Assembly: GCA_016845285.1 (NCBI GenBank)
Contig: JAERSX010000320.1
Coordinates: 1-35,909 of the forward strand
Direction: 5' to 3'
DNA: 35,909 bases
Source: Deltaproteobacteria bacterium
Lineage (GTDB): Bacteria; Myxococcota_A; UBA796; UBA2385
The translations under genes were made by a program, and so were the position numbers. The notes beneath the pieces were generated by a model that was given only the letters and a program-made list of their open reading frames with translations, searched no databases and was not told where the DNA came from. Below are positions 17,253 to 26,088 of the stretch, one piece after another. Position 1 is the first letter of the stretch. Every line of letters begins with the position of its first letter.

Positions 17253-19381
17253 TCCCCGACTTCACCCAGATCCCCTGGCAGACCCCCGCCTCGAAGGCCG
17301 AGGGTGTCGAGCCCACCCGACAGGACACCCCCGAGGGCGTCCCGCTGGCCTCCGTCTACACGGCCGCAGACCTGTCCGACCTGGGCACCCTGCACACCAT
17401 GCCCGGACTCCCGCCCTTCCTCCGCGGCCCCTACGCCACCATGTACAGCGGGCGCCCCTGGACCGTCCGTCAGTACGCGGGCTTCTCGACGGCCGAAGCC
17501 AGCAATGCCTTCTACCGACGCAACCTCGCCGCCGGCCAGAAGGGGCTGTCCATCGCCTTCGATCTGGCCACCCACCGCGGCTACGACAGCGACCATCCCC
17601 GGGTGGTCGGCGACGTCGGCATGGCCGGCGTGGCCATCGACAGCATCCTCGACATGCGAATCCTCTTCGAGGGCATTCCGCTCGATCGCATGAGCGTGTC
17701 CATGACCATGAACGGGGCCGTCCTGCCCATCATGGCCCTCTACATCGTGGCCGCCGAGGAGCAGGGCGTGGCGCCCGCAGCCCTCAGCGGCACCATCCAT
17801 AACGACATCCTCAAGGAGTTCATGGTCCGGAACACGTACGTGTACCCGCCGGCTCCGAGCCTCCGGATCATCGGCGACATCTTCGGCTACACCGCCGCTC
17901 ACATGCCGCGCTTCAACAGCATCAGCGTGTCCGGCTACCACATGCAGGAGGCCGGAGCGACCGCCGACCTCGAGCTCGCCTACACCCTGGCCGACGGCCT
18001 CGAGTACCTGCGCACCGGTGTGGCCGCGGGCCTCGACATCGATCGCTTCGCGCCCCGCATCTCCTTCTTCTGGGGAATCGGGATGCGCTTCATGATGGAG
18101 GTGGCCAAGCTGCGCGCCGGCCGCCTGCTCTGGAGTCACATCGTGGGCGGCTTCGGCCCCAAGAACCCGAAGTCGCGCTCGCTGCGCACCCACAGCCAGA
18201 CCAGCGGCTGGTCGCTCACGGCTCAAGACCCCTACAACAACATCGTGCGCACCTGCGTCGAGGCCATGGCCGCCACCCAGGGCCACACCCAGTCTCTCCA
18301 CACCAACTCCTTCGACGAGGCCCTGGCCCTGCCGAGCGACCTGAGCGCGCGCATCGCCCGAAACACCCAGCTCTTCCTGCAGCACGAGACCGACACCTGC
18401 GACCTCGTCGACCCCTGGGGCGGCAGCTACGCCATCGAGCGTCTCACCGCCGACCTCGCGGCCCGTGCCTGGGAGCACATCGTCGAGGTCGAGGAGCTCG
18501 GCGGCATGGCCAAGGCCATCGAGGCGGGCATTCCCAAGATGCGCATCGAGGAGGCCGCCGCCCGCACCCAGGCCCGCATCGACAGCGGCCGGCAGGTCGT
18601 GCTCGGCGTCAACCGCTACCAGCTCGACGACGAGCCCGAGATCGAGGTGCGTCAGGTGGACAACGACGAGGTGCGCCGCGCCCAGCTCGCGCGCCTGGCA
18701 CAGCTCCGGGCAGAACGTGACGAGGCCGCCACCCAGGCCGCCCTCGCCGCCCTCACCCGCGGCGCCGAGGCCCAAGGCAACCTGCTCGACCTCAGCGTGA
18801 AGGCCGCCCGAGCCAAGGCCACCGTGGGCGAGATCAGCGATGCGCTGGAGCGAGCCTTCGGCCGCCACCAGGCCCACCCCAAGGCACTCCGCGGCGTCTA
18901 CCGCCGCGAGCTCGGAGAGGACACCGCCGTGACCCAGTCCATCGAAGAGGCCGTCGCTCGCTTCGAGGCCCTCGAGGGCCGTCGACCTCGCATCCTGGTC
19001 GCCAAGATGGGCCAGGACGGCCACGACCGCGGCCAGAAGGTCATCAGCACCGCCTTCGCCGACCTCGGCTTCGACGTGGACGTGGGCCCCCTCTTCCAGA
19101 CGCCCGCCGAGACCGCACGGCAGGCCGTGGAGAACGATGTACACGTCGTCGGCGTGAGCTCACTGGCCGCCGGCCATCTCACCCTGGTGCCGGCGCTCCG
19201 GGCCGAGCTGGCTGCCTACGATCGCGAGGACATCGTCATCGTCGTGGGAGGCGTGGTCCCGCCCCAGGACTACGACGCTCTCTACGAGGCCGGCGCCACC
19301 TGCATCTTCGGGCCGGGCACCGTCATCGCAGACGCCGCGCTGGAGCTCATGAGCGAGCTGGAGCGCCGCGTCGGCGCCTGA
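17249..19381 (+). CDS. mutB: Methylmalonyl-CoA mutase large (alpha) subunit
   Basis: 710 residues from GTG 17249, overlapping mutA. The barrel carries the substrate-binding signature YSGRPWTVRQYAGFSTAEA, FDLATHRGYDSDHP, GTIHNDILKEFMVRNTYVYP and RTHSQTSGWSLTAQDPYNN. The C-terminal B12 domain has DGHDRG with Asp590 and His592, the lower axial ligand of adenosylcobalamin, followed by VGVSSLAAGH and VVGGVVPPQDY. This is the catalytic subunit; the length matches the family (about 720). Together with mutA and meaB it makes a full, protected mutase. The product could feed the TCA cycle or, run in reverse, give methylmalonyl-CoA for polyketides or branched lipids; the megasynthase AT at 1-6642 looks malonyl-specific, so no direct link is shown. 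Confidence 0.97.
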   Translation: MIPDFTQIPWQTPASKAEGVEPTRQDTPEGVPLASVYTAADLSDLGTLHTMPGLPPFLRGPYATMYSGRPWTVRQYAGFSTAEASNAFYRRNLAAGQKGLSIAFDLATHRGYDSDHPRVVGDVGMAGVAIDSILDMRILFEGIPLDRMSVSMTMNGAVLPIMALYIVAAEEQGVAPAALSGTIHNDILKEFMVRNTYVYPPAPSLRIIGDIFGYTAAHMPRFNSISVSGYHMQEAGATADLELAYTLADGLEYLRTGVAAGLDIDRFAPRISFFWGIGMRFMMEVAKLRAGRLLWSHIVGGFGPKNPKSRSLRTHSQTSGWSLTAQDPYNNIVRTCVEAMAATQGHTQSLHTNSFDEALALPSDLSARIARNTQLFLQHETDTCDLVDPWGGSYAIERLTADLAARAWEHIVEVEELGGMAKAIEAGIPKMRIEEAAARTQARIDSGRQVVLGVNRYQLDDEPEIEVRQVDNDEVRRAQLARLAQLRAERDEAATQAALAALTRGAEAQGNLLDLSVKAARAKATVGEISDALERAFGRHQAHPKALRGVYRRELGEDTAVTQSIEEAVARFEALEGRRPRILVAKMGQDGHDRGQKVISTAFADLGFDVDVGPLFQTPAETARQAVENDVHVVGVSSLAAGHLTLVPALRAELAAYDREDIVIVVGGVVPPQDYDALYEAGATCIFGPGTVIADAALELMSELERRVGA

Positions 19382-19403
19382 GCCCGGGGCACCCTGTGCT
19401 CAG
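19378..19403. terminator. Hairpin spanning the mutB and DUF2141 stop codons
   Basis: CTGAGC (19378-19383) pairs perfectly with GCTCAG (19398-19403), with a possible inner GGG/CCC stem. The two convergent stop codons lie in the arms. Candidate bidirectional terminator. Confidence 0.45.
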
Positions 19404-19822
19404 TACCACATGGGCAGGTGGAGCTCTGCGCCATCGGCGGGGACCTGCACCGAGCAGTTCGACCACCGGGGGACCATCAAGGGCTTCTTCGTACACGAAG
19501 CAGCGGTGCCCTCAGAGGGTCCGGGTGGCAGGAAGGCGAAGTCGAGCTCGCCATCTGCGTCGTGGTCATGGTGGATGGTGAAGCCGTAGCGACCCGGGGC
19601 CAGGTCGCTCACGCGCATCTCGATGGTCGCGCTGCTCGCGGGCACTGTCAGGCTGCGCACCTCCTCTCCCCAGTGCGGGTAGGTCTCCTCAGCGTCGAAG
19701 ACGCGCAGCACCAAGGGCGCGCCATCGGTCTGGACGCCGTCGAGCCGGATGACCACATCACCAGCTCGGGCCGCCGAGAGCGCCGAGAACGCGGAGAGCG
19801 CCGAGAGCAGCATCAGTGACAT
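19400..19822 (-). CDS. DUF2141-like small secreted protein
   Basis: 140 residues, from ATG 19822 (the open frame continues upstream antisense to meaB, which I disregard). A Sec signal peptide, MSLMLLSALSAFSALSAARA, ends with an AxA site before GDVVIRL. The mature domain is a small beta-sandwich with the DUF2141 signature: VLRVFDAEETYP, LAPGRYGFTIHHDHDADGEL, then FLPPGPSEGTAAS. The HDxDxDGELD stretch resembles a calcium loop. DUF2141 proteins are periplasmic or outer-membrane associated and of unknown function. It lies between mutB and meaB on the opposite strand, convergent with mutB and divergent from meaB; no functional link to the mutase is evident. Confidence 0.8.
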   Translation of the reverse strand: MSLMLLSALSAFSALSAARAGDVVIRLDGVQTDGAPLVLRVFDAEETYPHWGEEVRSLTVPASSATIEMRVSDLAPGRYGFTIHHDHDADGELDFAFLPPGPSEGTAASCTKKPLMVPRWSNCSVQVPADGAELHLPMWY

Positions 19823-19990
19823 GGGGGCTCCCAGGGACTCCAGGTGCTGTGCTCCTGGCCCACCACACCCTCCAGGTCCCCCAGGATGCCACGCATCCCA
19901 GGCAAGCTCCGCGACGATCTGTACCGAGATCCGCGCAGAGCTTCGACACCTGGCGCTGAGCCGCGCGCCGTTCCAGGCTAAGCCTCCGAC

Positions 19991-20992
19991 ATGCCCCGGC
20001 GCCCCACCCTCTCCACCCAGGACCTCATCACCGGCGTGCGCGCCGGAGACCGCGCCATCCTGGGCCGCGCCATCAGCCTGGTCGAGTCCACCCACCCGGC
20101 CCATCGCGTCCAGGCCACGGCACTGCTCGACGCCCTGATGCCCCACACCGGTGGCGCCCAGCGCATCGGCCTGACCGGCGTGCCCGGCGCCGGCAAGAGC
20201 ACGCTCATCGACACCCTGGGCACCCGGCTGACCGCCGCTGGCCATCGGGTCGCCGTCATCGCCGTCGACCCCTCCAGCAGCCGCACCGGCGGCAGCATCT
20301 TGGGCGACAAGACCCGGATGCAGCGCCTGGGCGTAGACCCCATGGCCTTCATCCGCCCCTCTCCGGCGGCCGGCACGCTGGGCGGGGTGGCCCGCCGAAC
20401 CCGCGAGACCCTGCTGCTCTGCGAGGCCGCAGGCTTCGATGTGGTGCTCGTGGAGACGGTCGGCGTGGGCCAGAGCGAGACCGTCGTCGCAGACATGACC
20501 GACATCTTCGTGGTCTTGCTCATCGCCGGTGCCGGCGACGAGCTCCAGGGCATCAAGCGGGGGCTCATGGAGCGGGCCGACGTGCTCGTGGTGCACAAGT
20601 GCGACGGCGACAACATCGACGCCGCCCAGCGCGCCGCACACGAGCTTCGTCAGGCCGTGCGACTGCTGCACCCCGCGAGTGCGCCGTGGGTGCCGCCCGT
20701 GCTCACGGCCAGCGCCCTCGCCGACACCGGCCTGTCAGAGCTCTGGCAGACCATCGCCCGCTTCGGCGAGGAGGCCCGCGCCCGTGGCGAGCACGACACC
20801 CGTCGCACCGCCCAGCGCGCGCGCTGGATGTGGGATCTCGTCGAAGACGAGCTCATGAGGCGGCTCCGCTCCGATCCCACGGTGGCCTCCCGCCTGCCTC
20901 ACCTCGAAGAGGCCGTGGCCAGCGGCGTCCTCGCCCCCACCCACGCCGCCGAACAGCTGATCGCCGCCTTCCTGGCTGACCGCCAGGACTGA
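19991..20992 (+). CDS. meaB: Methylmalonyl-CoA mutase-associated GTPase MeaB
   Basis: 333 residues, ATG 19991. G3E-family GTPase: Walker A GVPGAGKS (63-70), AVDPSSSRTGGSILGDKTRM (switch I region), ETVGVGQSE (155-163) and DELQGIKRGLMERAD. It escorts mutase, gating cofactor loading and protecting the enzyme against inactivation. The base-recognition motif reads HKCD (202-205) where NKxD is usual. The C-terminal helices (about 270-333) are the dimerisation region. It lies downstream of mutB on the same strand but separated by the opposite-strand DUF2141 gene, so it probably has its own promoter in the 168-bp gap at 19823-19990. ArgK/YgfD is the same family. Confidence 0.95.
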   Translation: MPRRPTLSTQDLITGVRAGDRAILGRAISLVESTHPAHRVQATALLDALMPHTGGAQRIGLTGVPGAGKSTLIDTLGTRLTAAGHRVAVIAVDPSSSRTGGSILGDKTRMQRLGVDPMAFIRPSPAAGTLGGVARRTRETLLLCEAAGFDVVLVETVGVGQSETVVADMTDIFVVLLIAGAGDELQGIKRGLMERADVLVVHKCDGDNIDAAQRAAHELRQAVRLLHPASAPWVPPVLTASALADTGLSELWQTIARFGEEARARGEHDTRRTAQRARWMWDLVEDELMRRLRSDPTVASRLPHLEEAVASGVLAPTHAAEQLIAAFLADRQD

Positions 20993-21027
20993 GACCGACG
21001 CCTGGACGGCCACGCTGCCCGGCACCA

Positions 21028-22215
21028 CTACTCGGTGGTCAGGGTGGTCACCGAGAGGCTGAGGTCGAAGCCGAGATCGGAGCTCGTGGACGTAGCCTGG
21101 TGGACCTCGACAGCGATGATGTTGCTGCCGTCCTTGAAGAGCGAGACGTCGACGTCGAAGCTCTCGTAGTCGTACTCGTCTTCGCTGCTGATGGCATCGA
21201 CCGCGTAGTCGTCGTAGGCGATGTCGCCGTCGGCGAGGTTGTCCCGAATGGCTTCCTCGCCGTTGATCCAGACGATGGCGGCGTCGTCGACCATGAGCTG
21301 GATCTCCGCCTGGGAGGGTGTGCCCGACACCGTGGTCCACTTGCGGAAGTAGGTGGTGGGGTTCTTGTCAGAGGAGTTCGAGCCGTAGGACACCGTCGTG
21401 GTCTCACGAGAGTCGCCGTAGCCCAGGGGCGCCGCGCCTTCCGACCAGGCGCTGTGGTCGTAGTCGGCCTCGCGCCACTCGGTGCCAAGGTCCACCCCCA
21501 GGTCGTTGTACATCCACGGCGAGCCCGCCTCGAGGACCTCCACCACCTCGATGGAGACGATGGCGTTGGAGCTGCCGGGGGTCCCCACCGGCATCTGCGC
21601 CCACTCGTCGGCGCCGTCGCTCACCCGGGCATGCGCCTCGTCACCGGAGAGCTGCGGGTAGACCACCCAGTCCACCGGCGTGCCGTCGTTCATGAAGAGC
21701 CCCACGCCCTCGCCGCTCGCACTGAGCCGGAAGGCGAGCTCGTCGTCGCTCAGCTCGTCGGCATCGGTGGCGTAGAGCAGCAGGTGCCCGCCCGCTTCGA
21801 GGATCAGGCCATCCGGCAGCACGTGCTTGTTCTTGTCGTCGTAGTCGTCCGACATCCACATGCCACCCAGGTCCACCGCCTCGTCACCGGTGTTGTGCAG
21901 CTCGAGCCAGTCCGGCTCGGGGAGGCTCGCGTGCTCCAGAGACCCCTCGTTGGCGGGCATGAGCTCGTTGATGACCACCGACGGTGGCTCGGGTGGCTCA
22001 CCGGAGTCTCCGTCGCCGCCAGTACCCGAGTCGCCGCCGGTGCCCGAGTCGTCGCCGGTGCCCGAGTCGTCGCCGGTGCCGTCACCTGCGCCAGAGTCAT
22101 CGCCGGAGCCTGACCCATCACCAGAGCCTGCACCGCCTCCCGTGGCGGCACCGGAGTCGGTGCCCCCCGCGGGTTGCGTTGGGGAACAGGCCAAGACGAA
22201 CAAGAGGAACAGCAC
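21028..22215 (-). CDS. Lamin-tail domain lipoprotein with C-terminal jelly-roll-like domain
   Basis: 395 residues from GTG 22215, the only in-frame standard start close to the signal; TGA lies two codons upstream. Signal MLFLLFVLAC is unusually short and lacks a basic residue. A tether of DSGTG/DDSGTG repeats (residues 18-75) follows. A lamin-tail domain (about 78-205) begins VVINELMPANEG and holds DWLELHNTGDEAVDLGGMWM and GVGLFMNDGTPVDWV, ending AQMPVGTPGSSN. The last 190 residues form a beta-sandwich with AIVWINGEEAIRDN and NIIAVEVHQAT, as seen C-terminal to CotH and phosphodiesterase proteins in other bacteria. It is probably a surface-bound adhesion or binding protein. It is divergent from a CotH gene with only 41 bp between starts, so the two are likely co-regulated. 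Confidence 0.88.
   Translation of the reverse strand: MLFLLFVLACSPTQPAGGTDSGAATGGGAGSGDGSGSGDDSGAGDGTGDDSGTGDDSGTGGDSGTGGDGDSGEPPEPPSVVINELMPANEGSLEHASLPEPDWLELHNTGDEAVDLGGMWMSDDYDDKNKHVLPDGLILEAGGHLLLYATDADELSDDELAFRLSASGEGVGLFMNDGTPVDWVVYPQLSGDEAHARVSDGADEWAQMPVGTPGSSNAIVSIEVVEVLEAGSPWMYNDLGVDLGTEWREADYDHSAWSEGAAPLGYGDSRETTTVSYGSNSSDKNPTTYFRKWTTVSGTPSQAEIQLMVDDAAIVWINGEEAIRDNLADGDIAYDDYAVDAISSEDEYDYESFDVDVSLFKDGSNIIAVEVHQATSTSSDLGFDLSLSVTTLTTE
22015..22165. repeat. Tandem 18-bp repeats coding a Ser/Asp/Gly/Thr tether
   Basis: At least three copies of a unit like GTGCCCGAGTCGTCGCCG at about 22030-22085, with degenerate copies on both sides. On the minus coding strand they give GDDSGTG repeats between the lipid anchor and the lamin-tail domain. 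Confidence 0.75.
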
Positions 22216-22256
22216 GAATCACCACCGGGTCGCGTTCGGGATTCTAAGATGCCTCC
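22216..22256. promoter_or_regulatory. 41-bp divergent gap between lamin-tail and CotH genes
   Basis: The gap is too small to hold two complete separate promoters. TAAGAT (22246-22251) is a possible -10 for the plus strand, but then sits within 6 bp of the ATG at 22257, implying a leaderless message or a start further upstream inside the neighbour gene. No Shine-Dalgarno precedes that ATG. Confidence 0.3.
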
Positions 22257-24371
22257 ATGCGCAGCCCATGGGCCACCCTCCCGATCGTCTCGCTCATCAT
22301 GGTCGCCTCGGCGGCCTGCCGGGGGGGAACGCCACCGACAACCACGACTCCACCCCCCGGAGACACAGCCGCGCCAGACGACTCGGGCGGTGGTGACGAC
22401 GGGGGAGACGAGGGCGGCGGCGACGACAGCGCCGAGCCCGAGGTGTACGAAGACCTCGTGATCAACGAGCTCATGGCGGGCAACCGCTTCGCCGTGGCCG
22501 ACCCGCTGGGGGGCAGCGCAGACTGGCTGGAGATCTTCAACCCGGGCGACGAGGACGTGGACCTCGACGGCTGGGGTCTGCTCGTAGACGGCGCCGACGA
22601 TCCCTATCTGCTGGAAGATCTGACCGTCGGGGCCGGGGCGCATGTGGTGATCTGGGCCGACGACGCATCGGGTCTGGGCCCCGACCACACCGACTTCACC
22701 CTCGAGCTCGCCGGCGGTGAGCTGAGCCTGCTCGCTCCAGACGAGACCGTGAAGGACACGGTGAGCTGGCCGGTCCAGGCCACTGACATCTCCGCAGCCC
22801 GCGCCCCGGACGGCGCGGCGCACTGGTCGCTCACGGCCAGCCCCACACCCGGCAGCGCCAACGCCGAGGGCGACGGCCGTGAAGGAGGCACCTCAGACGG
22901 CACCTGCGCCCTGGACTCCGATCTCGACGATCCCTACTTCTGGGAGGGTGAGTCCATCGAATTCGGCCTGAGCTGCACCGCCGACCTCTCGGAGGAGGAG
23001 GTGGAGCTGGAGGTGGTGCTCGCCCCAGACAGCTCAGCCTTCGCCGACCAGCGCTTCACCATGGAGAGTGGCCCCAGCGACGGCGGCCGGGTCGACGTGA
23101 TCTTCAGCGCGCGCCCCGCCGACGCCCTGGACCAGATCCCCGAGGCCGCCACCGTCACCTTCTGGCTGGCCGACAACCCCGACCTGACCGACGCCGTCGA
23201 CCCCGTCCCCACCGAGTACACCGAGGAGTGGGGCCTGCCGGTCATCCACATCGAGACCGGAGTCGACTTCTCCCAGACCTATGTCGACGCCACCATCACC
23301 CACATGGGCACGGCCTACGACGCCGAGGTCAAGGTGCGCGGCGCGTCGAGCGTGAGCTACCCCAAGCAGAGCTACACCCTGGACTTCGACGACGAGGAGC
23401 TCAAGATCGAGGGCTGGGACAGCCGCGAGCACATCGTGCTGACCAGCACCTTCGACGACAACAGCTACGTGCGCCAGAAGCTCGTCTTCGACATGTGGCA
23501 GGCCATGGCCGAGTACTGGGGCACGCTGCGTCTGACCCCTCGCACCTTCTTCGCGGTCGTCTACCTCGAGGGCGCGTACCACGGCCTGTACATCGCCACC
23601 GACCATGTGGACGAGGAGTTCGCCGTGGCCCTGGGCTTCGACTCGGGGGGCAACCTCTACAAGTCCGTCAGCCACGACGCCAACTTCTACAACACCGACG
23701 CCAACGGCTACGTCAAGAGCAGCTGGCACGACGGCTACGAGAAGAAGGAAGGCGATGATCTCGATGACTTCGACGACCTCGACGAGTGGGTCGAGTGGGT
23801 CGCAACCAACGATGCCGAGACCATCGTCGACGAGGCGGGCCGCCGCTTCTCGTTGACCGAGTTCATGGACTGGTTCCTGCTCGTCCACTTCACCGAGTGC
23901 CAGGACTCCGCCGGCAAGAACGCCTACTTCTACAACGTGGACGAGGGCGCCCCCGCCTTCCGTCTGACCCCCTGGGACTTCAACGCCGCCTTCGGCCAGA
24001 ACTGGTACACGCGCCGCGTCGACTCCGACTACCTGCAGACCTACGAGTGGCACAACCGGATCTTCTGGGCCATCGCCAACGTGGAGTCGGCCGACACCGA
24101 GCGCTGGGAGCGCTACGCCGCCATGCGCACCGACGGGCCGCTGAGTCCCGAGTGGCTGAAGGGCACCATCGACGCCTACTACGACGACATCCACCCTTCG
24201 GCCGAGCGCGACTGGGCGAAGTGGGGCGACCAGTACTACAGCTTCAGCCGCTGGGCGAGCACGCGCAACAGCGACGCCGACTGGACCGACTACGAGGGCG
24301 AGCGGGCCTATCTGGACACCTGGATCGACGAGCGGATCACCCTGTTCGATGAGGATCACCCTCTTGAATAG
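22257..24371 (+). CDS. CotH-type secretory kinase with N-terminal lamin-tail domain (CotH-1)
   Basis: 704 residues, ATG 22257. Lipoprotein signal with ASAAC (Cys21), then an acidic Gly-Asp tether (to about 65). Lamin-tail domain at about 68-205 (LVINELMAGNRF, DWLEIFNPGDEDVDLDGW). CotH domain at about 330-690: RGASSVSYPKQSY at 360-372 with the conserved RG-SS-K-Y pattern, YLEGAYHGLYIATDHVDEEF, GNLYKS, FMDWFLLVHF, then WDFN (573-576) as a metal-binding/catalytic segment. CotH proteins are atypical kinases; the Bacillus spore-coat member phosphorylates coat proteins. As a lipoprotein it would act outside the cytoplasm, where ATP supply is unclear. The CotH-2 gene starts 23 bp before its stop, so they are co-translated. 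Confidence 0.93.
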   Translation: MRSPWATLPIVSLIMVASAACRGGTPPTTTTPPPGDTAAPDDSGGGDDGGDEGGGDDSAEPEVYEDLVINELMAGNRFAVADPLGGSADWLEIFNPGDEDVDLDGWGLLVDGADDPYLLEDLTVGAGAHVVIWADDASGLGPDHTDFTLELAGGELSLLAPDETVKDTVSWPVQATDISAARAPDGAAHWSLTASPTPGSANAEGDGREGGTSDGTCALDSDLDDPYFWEGESIEFGLSCTADLSEEEVELEVVLAPDSSAFADQRFTMESGPSDGGRVDVIFSARPADALDQIPEAATVTFWLADNPDLTDAVDPVPTEYTEEWGLPVIHIETGVDFSQTYVDATITHMGTAYDAEVKVRGASSVSYPKQSYTLDFDDEELKIEGWDSREHIVLTSTFDDNSYVRQKLVFDMWQAMAEYWGTLRLTPRTFFAVVYLEGAYHGLYIATDHVDEEFAVALGFDSGGNLYKSVSHDANFYNTDANGYVKSSWHDGYEKKEGDDLDDFDDLDEWVEWVATNDAETIVDEAGRRFSLTEFMDWFLLVHFTECQDSAGKNAYFYNVDEGAPAFRLTPWDFNAAFGQNWYTRRVDSDYLQTYEWHNRIFWAIANVESADTERWERYAAMRTDGPLSPEWLKGTIDAYYDDIHPSAERDWAKWGDQYYSFSRWASTRNSDADWTDYEGERAYLDTWIDERITLFDEDHPLE

Positions 24372-26088
24372 CGCACCCTCGACACTGCTCGCGCTCCTGC
24401 TGATCGCCTGCAGCGGCACGTCAGAGGACCGGCCCGGTGCGGGTCCCGGGGACGCAGGCGACGGTGGCAACGAGGGGGGCGACACCGATCCCGGGGACAC
24501 CGACGAGGGGGGCGACGGCTACGACACAGGCCCCATCGAGCAGGTGCCCGGTGGCGACGGCGAGGTGATCTTCGAGCCCGACGGTGGTGGCTTCCTCTAC
24601 GAGGTGGACGTGAGCCTGCGCTCCTCGACGGGCACAGGCGAGCTCTGGTACTGCCTCGCGCCTCCCACCGAGGACGACTGCAGCTTCCGCGAGTACGACG
24701 AGCCCTTCGAGCTGGACGAGTCCATGGTCGTGCACGCGCAGCTCCGCATCGGAGGCGCAGCCGACGAGACCGTGGCCCGCGCCTTCTTCGAGGTGGACGA
24801 CGAGCTCGCGGACTGGGACACCAACGTTCCCCTCATGGTGCTCTGGAGCGACGACGACAAGCCGTCCAGCACCTCCGATCGGGTGCCCTTCGCTGTCACG
24901 GTGATCGATGCTGACGGCGGGCGCATCGGCCTGACCGACGAGCCCGAGAGCAGCGGCCGTGGGCGCATCCGCCTCCGTGGCTCGTCTTCATCGAGCTTCA
25001 GCAAGCCCAGCTACGACCTCGAGCTCTGGGCCGCAGACTCCGACGATGACCGCCCCGAAGAGATGCTCGGGATGCCCAAGGACGGCGACTGGGTGCTCTA
25101 CGGCCCGTACTACTACGACGACGGACTCATCCGGAACGCCCTGGCCTACCAGCTCAGCAACGACGTGGGTCGCTACGCCTCGCGCACCCGCTTCGTGGAG
25201 GTCTTCCTCGCCGAGGATGGCCGGTCCGTTCGCGAGCGGAACTACATGGGCGTCTACACCCTCGTCGAAGAGATCGAGCGCGGGGCCGATCGGGTGGACG
25301 TGACCGAGCTCACCCCGGACGACGTGGACCAGCCAGAGCTCACCGGCGGCTACGTCTTCAAGCGCGACCGCCCCGACGACGACGACAGCAGCCTGAGCTG
25401 CGGCTCGGCAGGCGGCGCCATCTACTTCGAGTACGGCCTGCAGGCCGTCGACCCCGAGGAGCACGAGCTCGTCGACGTCCAGCTGTCCTATGTGGACGGC
25501 TTGTGCGATGCCCTGGGCTACGCGACGGTCTCCGACGACTTCACCGACCCCGCCAGCGGCCTGCACTACACCGACATCATCGACGTCGACTCCTTCATCG
25601 ATCACCACATCATCAACGTGATCATGAAGAACCCCGACTCCTTCCGGCTGAGCGGCTACCTCCACAAAGACCGCGACGGCCTCATCCAGGCCGGCCCCGT
25701 CTGGGACTTCGACCGGGCCTCGGCCTCGGCCGACTACCGCAGCAGCTACCCCACCTGGTGGGACGCTTGGAACCAGACCTCGGACTGCACCCCCGTCTTC
25801 GAGTACGGCTGGTACGAAGGGCTGTTCAACGATCCCGAGTTCTCGGACGCCTACTGGACCCGCTTCGAGGAGCTCCTCGACGGACCGCTGAGCGCCGAGG
25901 CCATCGACGCCCACATCGTGGACATGGCGGACCAGCTCGACGAGGCGGCCGACCGCAACGCCGACACCTGGAGCTCGCGCAACTTCGACGACGAGACCGC
26001 GCTGATCCGCGACTGGATGCAGACCCGGGTCGCCTGGATCGGCGACTGCATCGCCACCTACGAGAACCCTCAGAGCTGCCCTGGCTGA
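24349..26088 (+). CDS. CotH-type secretory kinase with chitobiase-C-like domain (CotH-2)
   Basis: 579 residues from ATG 24349; TTG 24364 with GAGG 9 nt upstream is an alternative that also keeps the signal. Lipobox LLIAC, then a Gly-Asp-Thr tether to about 65. Residues 68-155 (EPDGGGFLYEVDVSL ... PFELDESMVVHAQL) resemble the chitobiase/beta-hexosaminidase C-terminal domain often fused to CotH. The kinase domain spans about 160-560: R210-G-SSSSS-F-S-K219-P-S-Y, DGLIRNALAYQLS, FVEVFLAEDGRS, YMGVYTLVEEIERG, GGYVFKRDR, and WDFD at 452-455. It differs clearly from CotH-1, so the two are old paralogues. The 3' end overlaps the convergent MYXO-CTERM gene by 19 bp. Confidence 0.92.
   Translation: MRITLLNSAPSTLLALLLIACSGTSEDRPGAGPGDAGDGGNEGGDTDPGDTDEGGDGYDTGPIEQVPGGDGEVIFEPDGGGFLYEVDVSLRSSTGTGELWYCLAPPTEDDCSFREYDEPFELDESMVVHAQLRIGGAADETVARAFFEVDDELADWDTNVPLMVLWSDDDKPSSTSDRVPFAVTVIDADGGRIGLTDEPESSGRGRIRLRGSSSSSFSKPSYDLELWAADSDDDRPEEMLGMPKDGDWVLYGPYYYDDGLIRNALAYQLSNDVGRYASRTRFVEVFLAEDGRSVRERNYMGVYTLVEEIERGADRVDVTELTPDDVDQPELTGGYVFKRDRPDDDDSSLSCGSAGGAIYFEYGLQAVDPEEHELVDVQLSYVDGLCDALGYATVSDDFTDPASGLHYTDIIDVDSFIDHHIINVIMKNPDSFRLSGYLHKDRDGLIQAGPVWDFDRASASADYRSSYPTWWDAWNQTSDCTPVFEYGWYEGLFNDPEFSDAYWTRFEELLDGPLSAEAIDAHIVDMADQLDEAADRNADTWSSRNFDDETALIRDWMQTRVAWIGDCIATYENPQSCPG

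Noticed and set aside
16787..19144. Long minus-strand open frame (785 codons) opposite mutA and mutB
   Set aside because: It mirrors well-conserved mutase codons, has no start signal and a composition typical of high-GC antisense frames.
19823..20671. Upstream extension of the DUF2141 frame into meaB
   Set aside because: It is antisense to a conserved GTPase, and the signal peptide starts only at 19822.
15462..20992. Methylmalonyl-CoA mutase as the extender-unit source for the megasynthase
   Set aside because: The AT carries HAFH, which predicts malonyl-CoA, and the loci are 9 kb apart with unrelated genes between.
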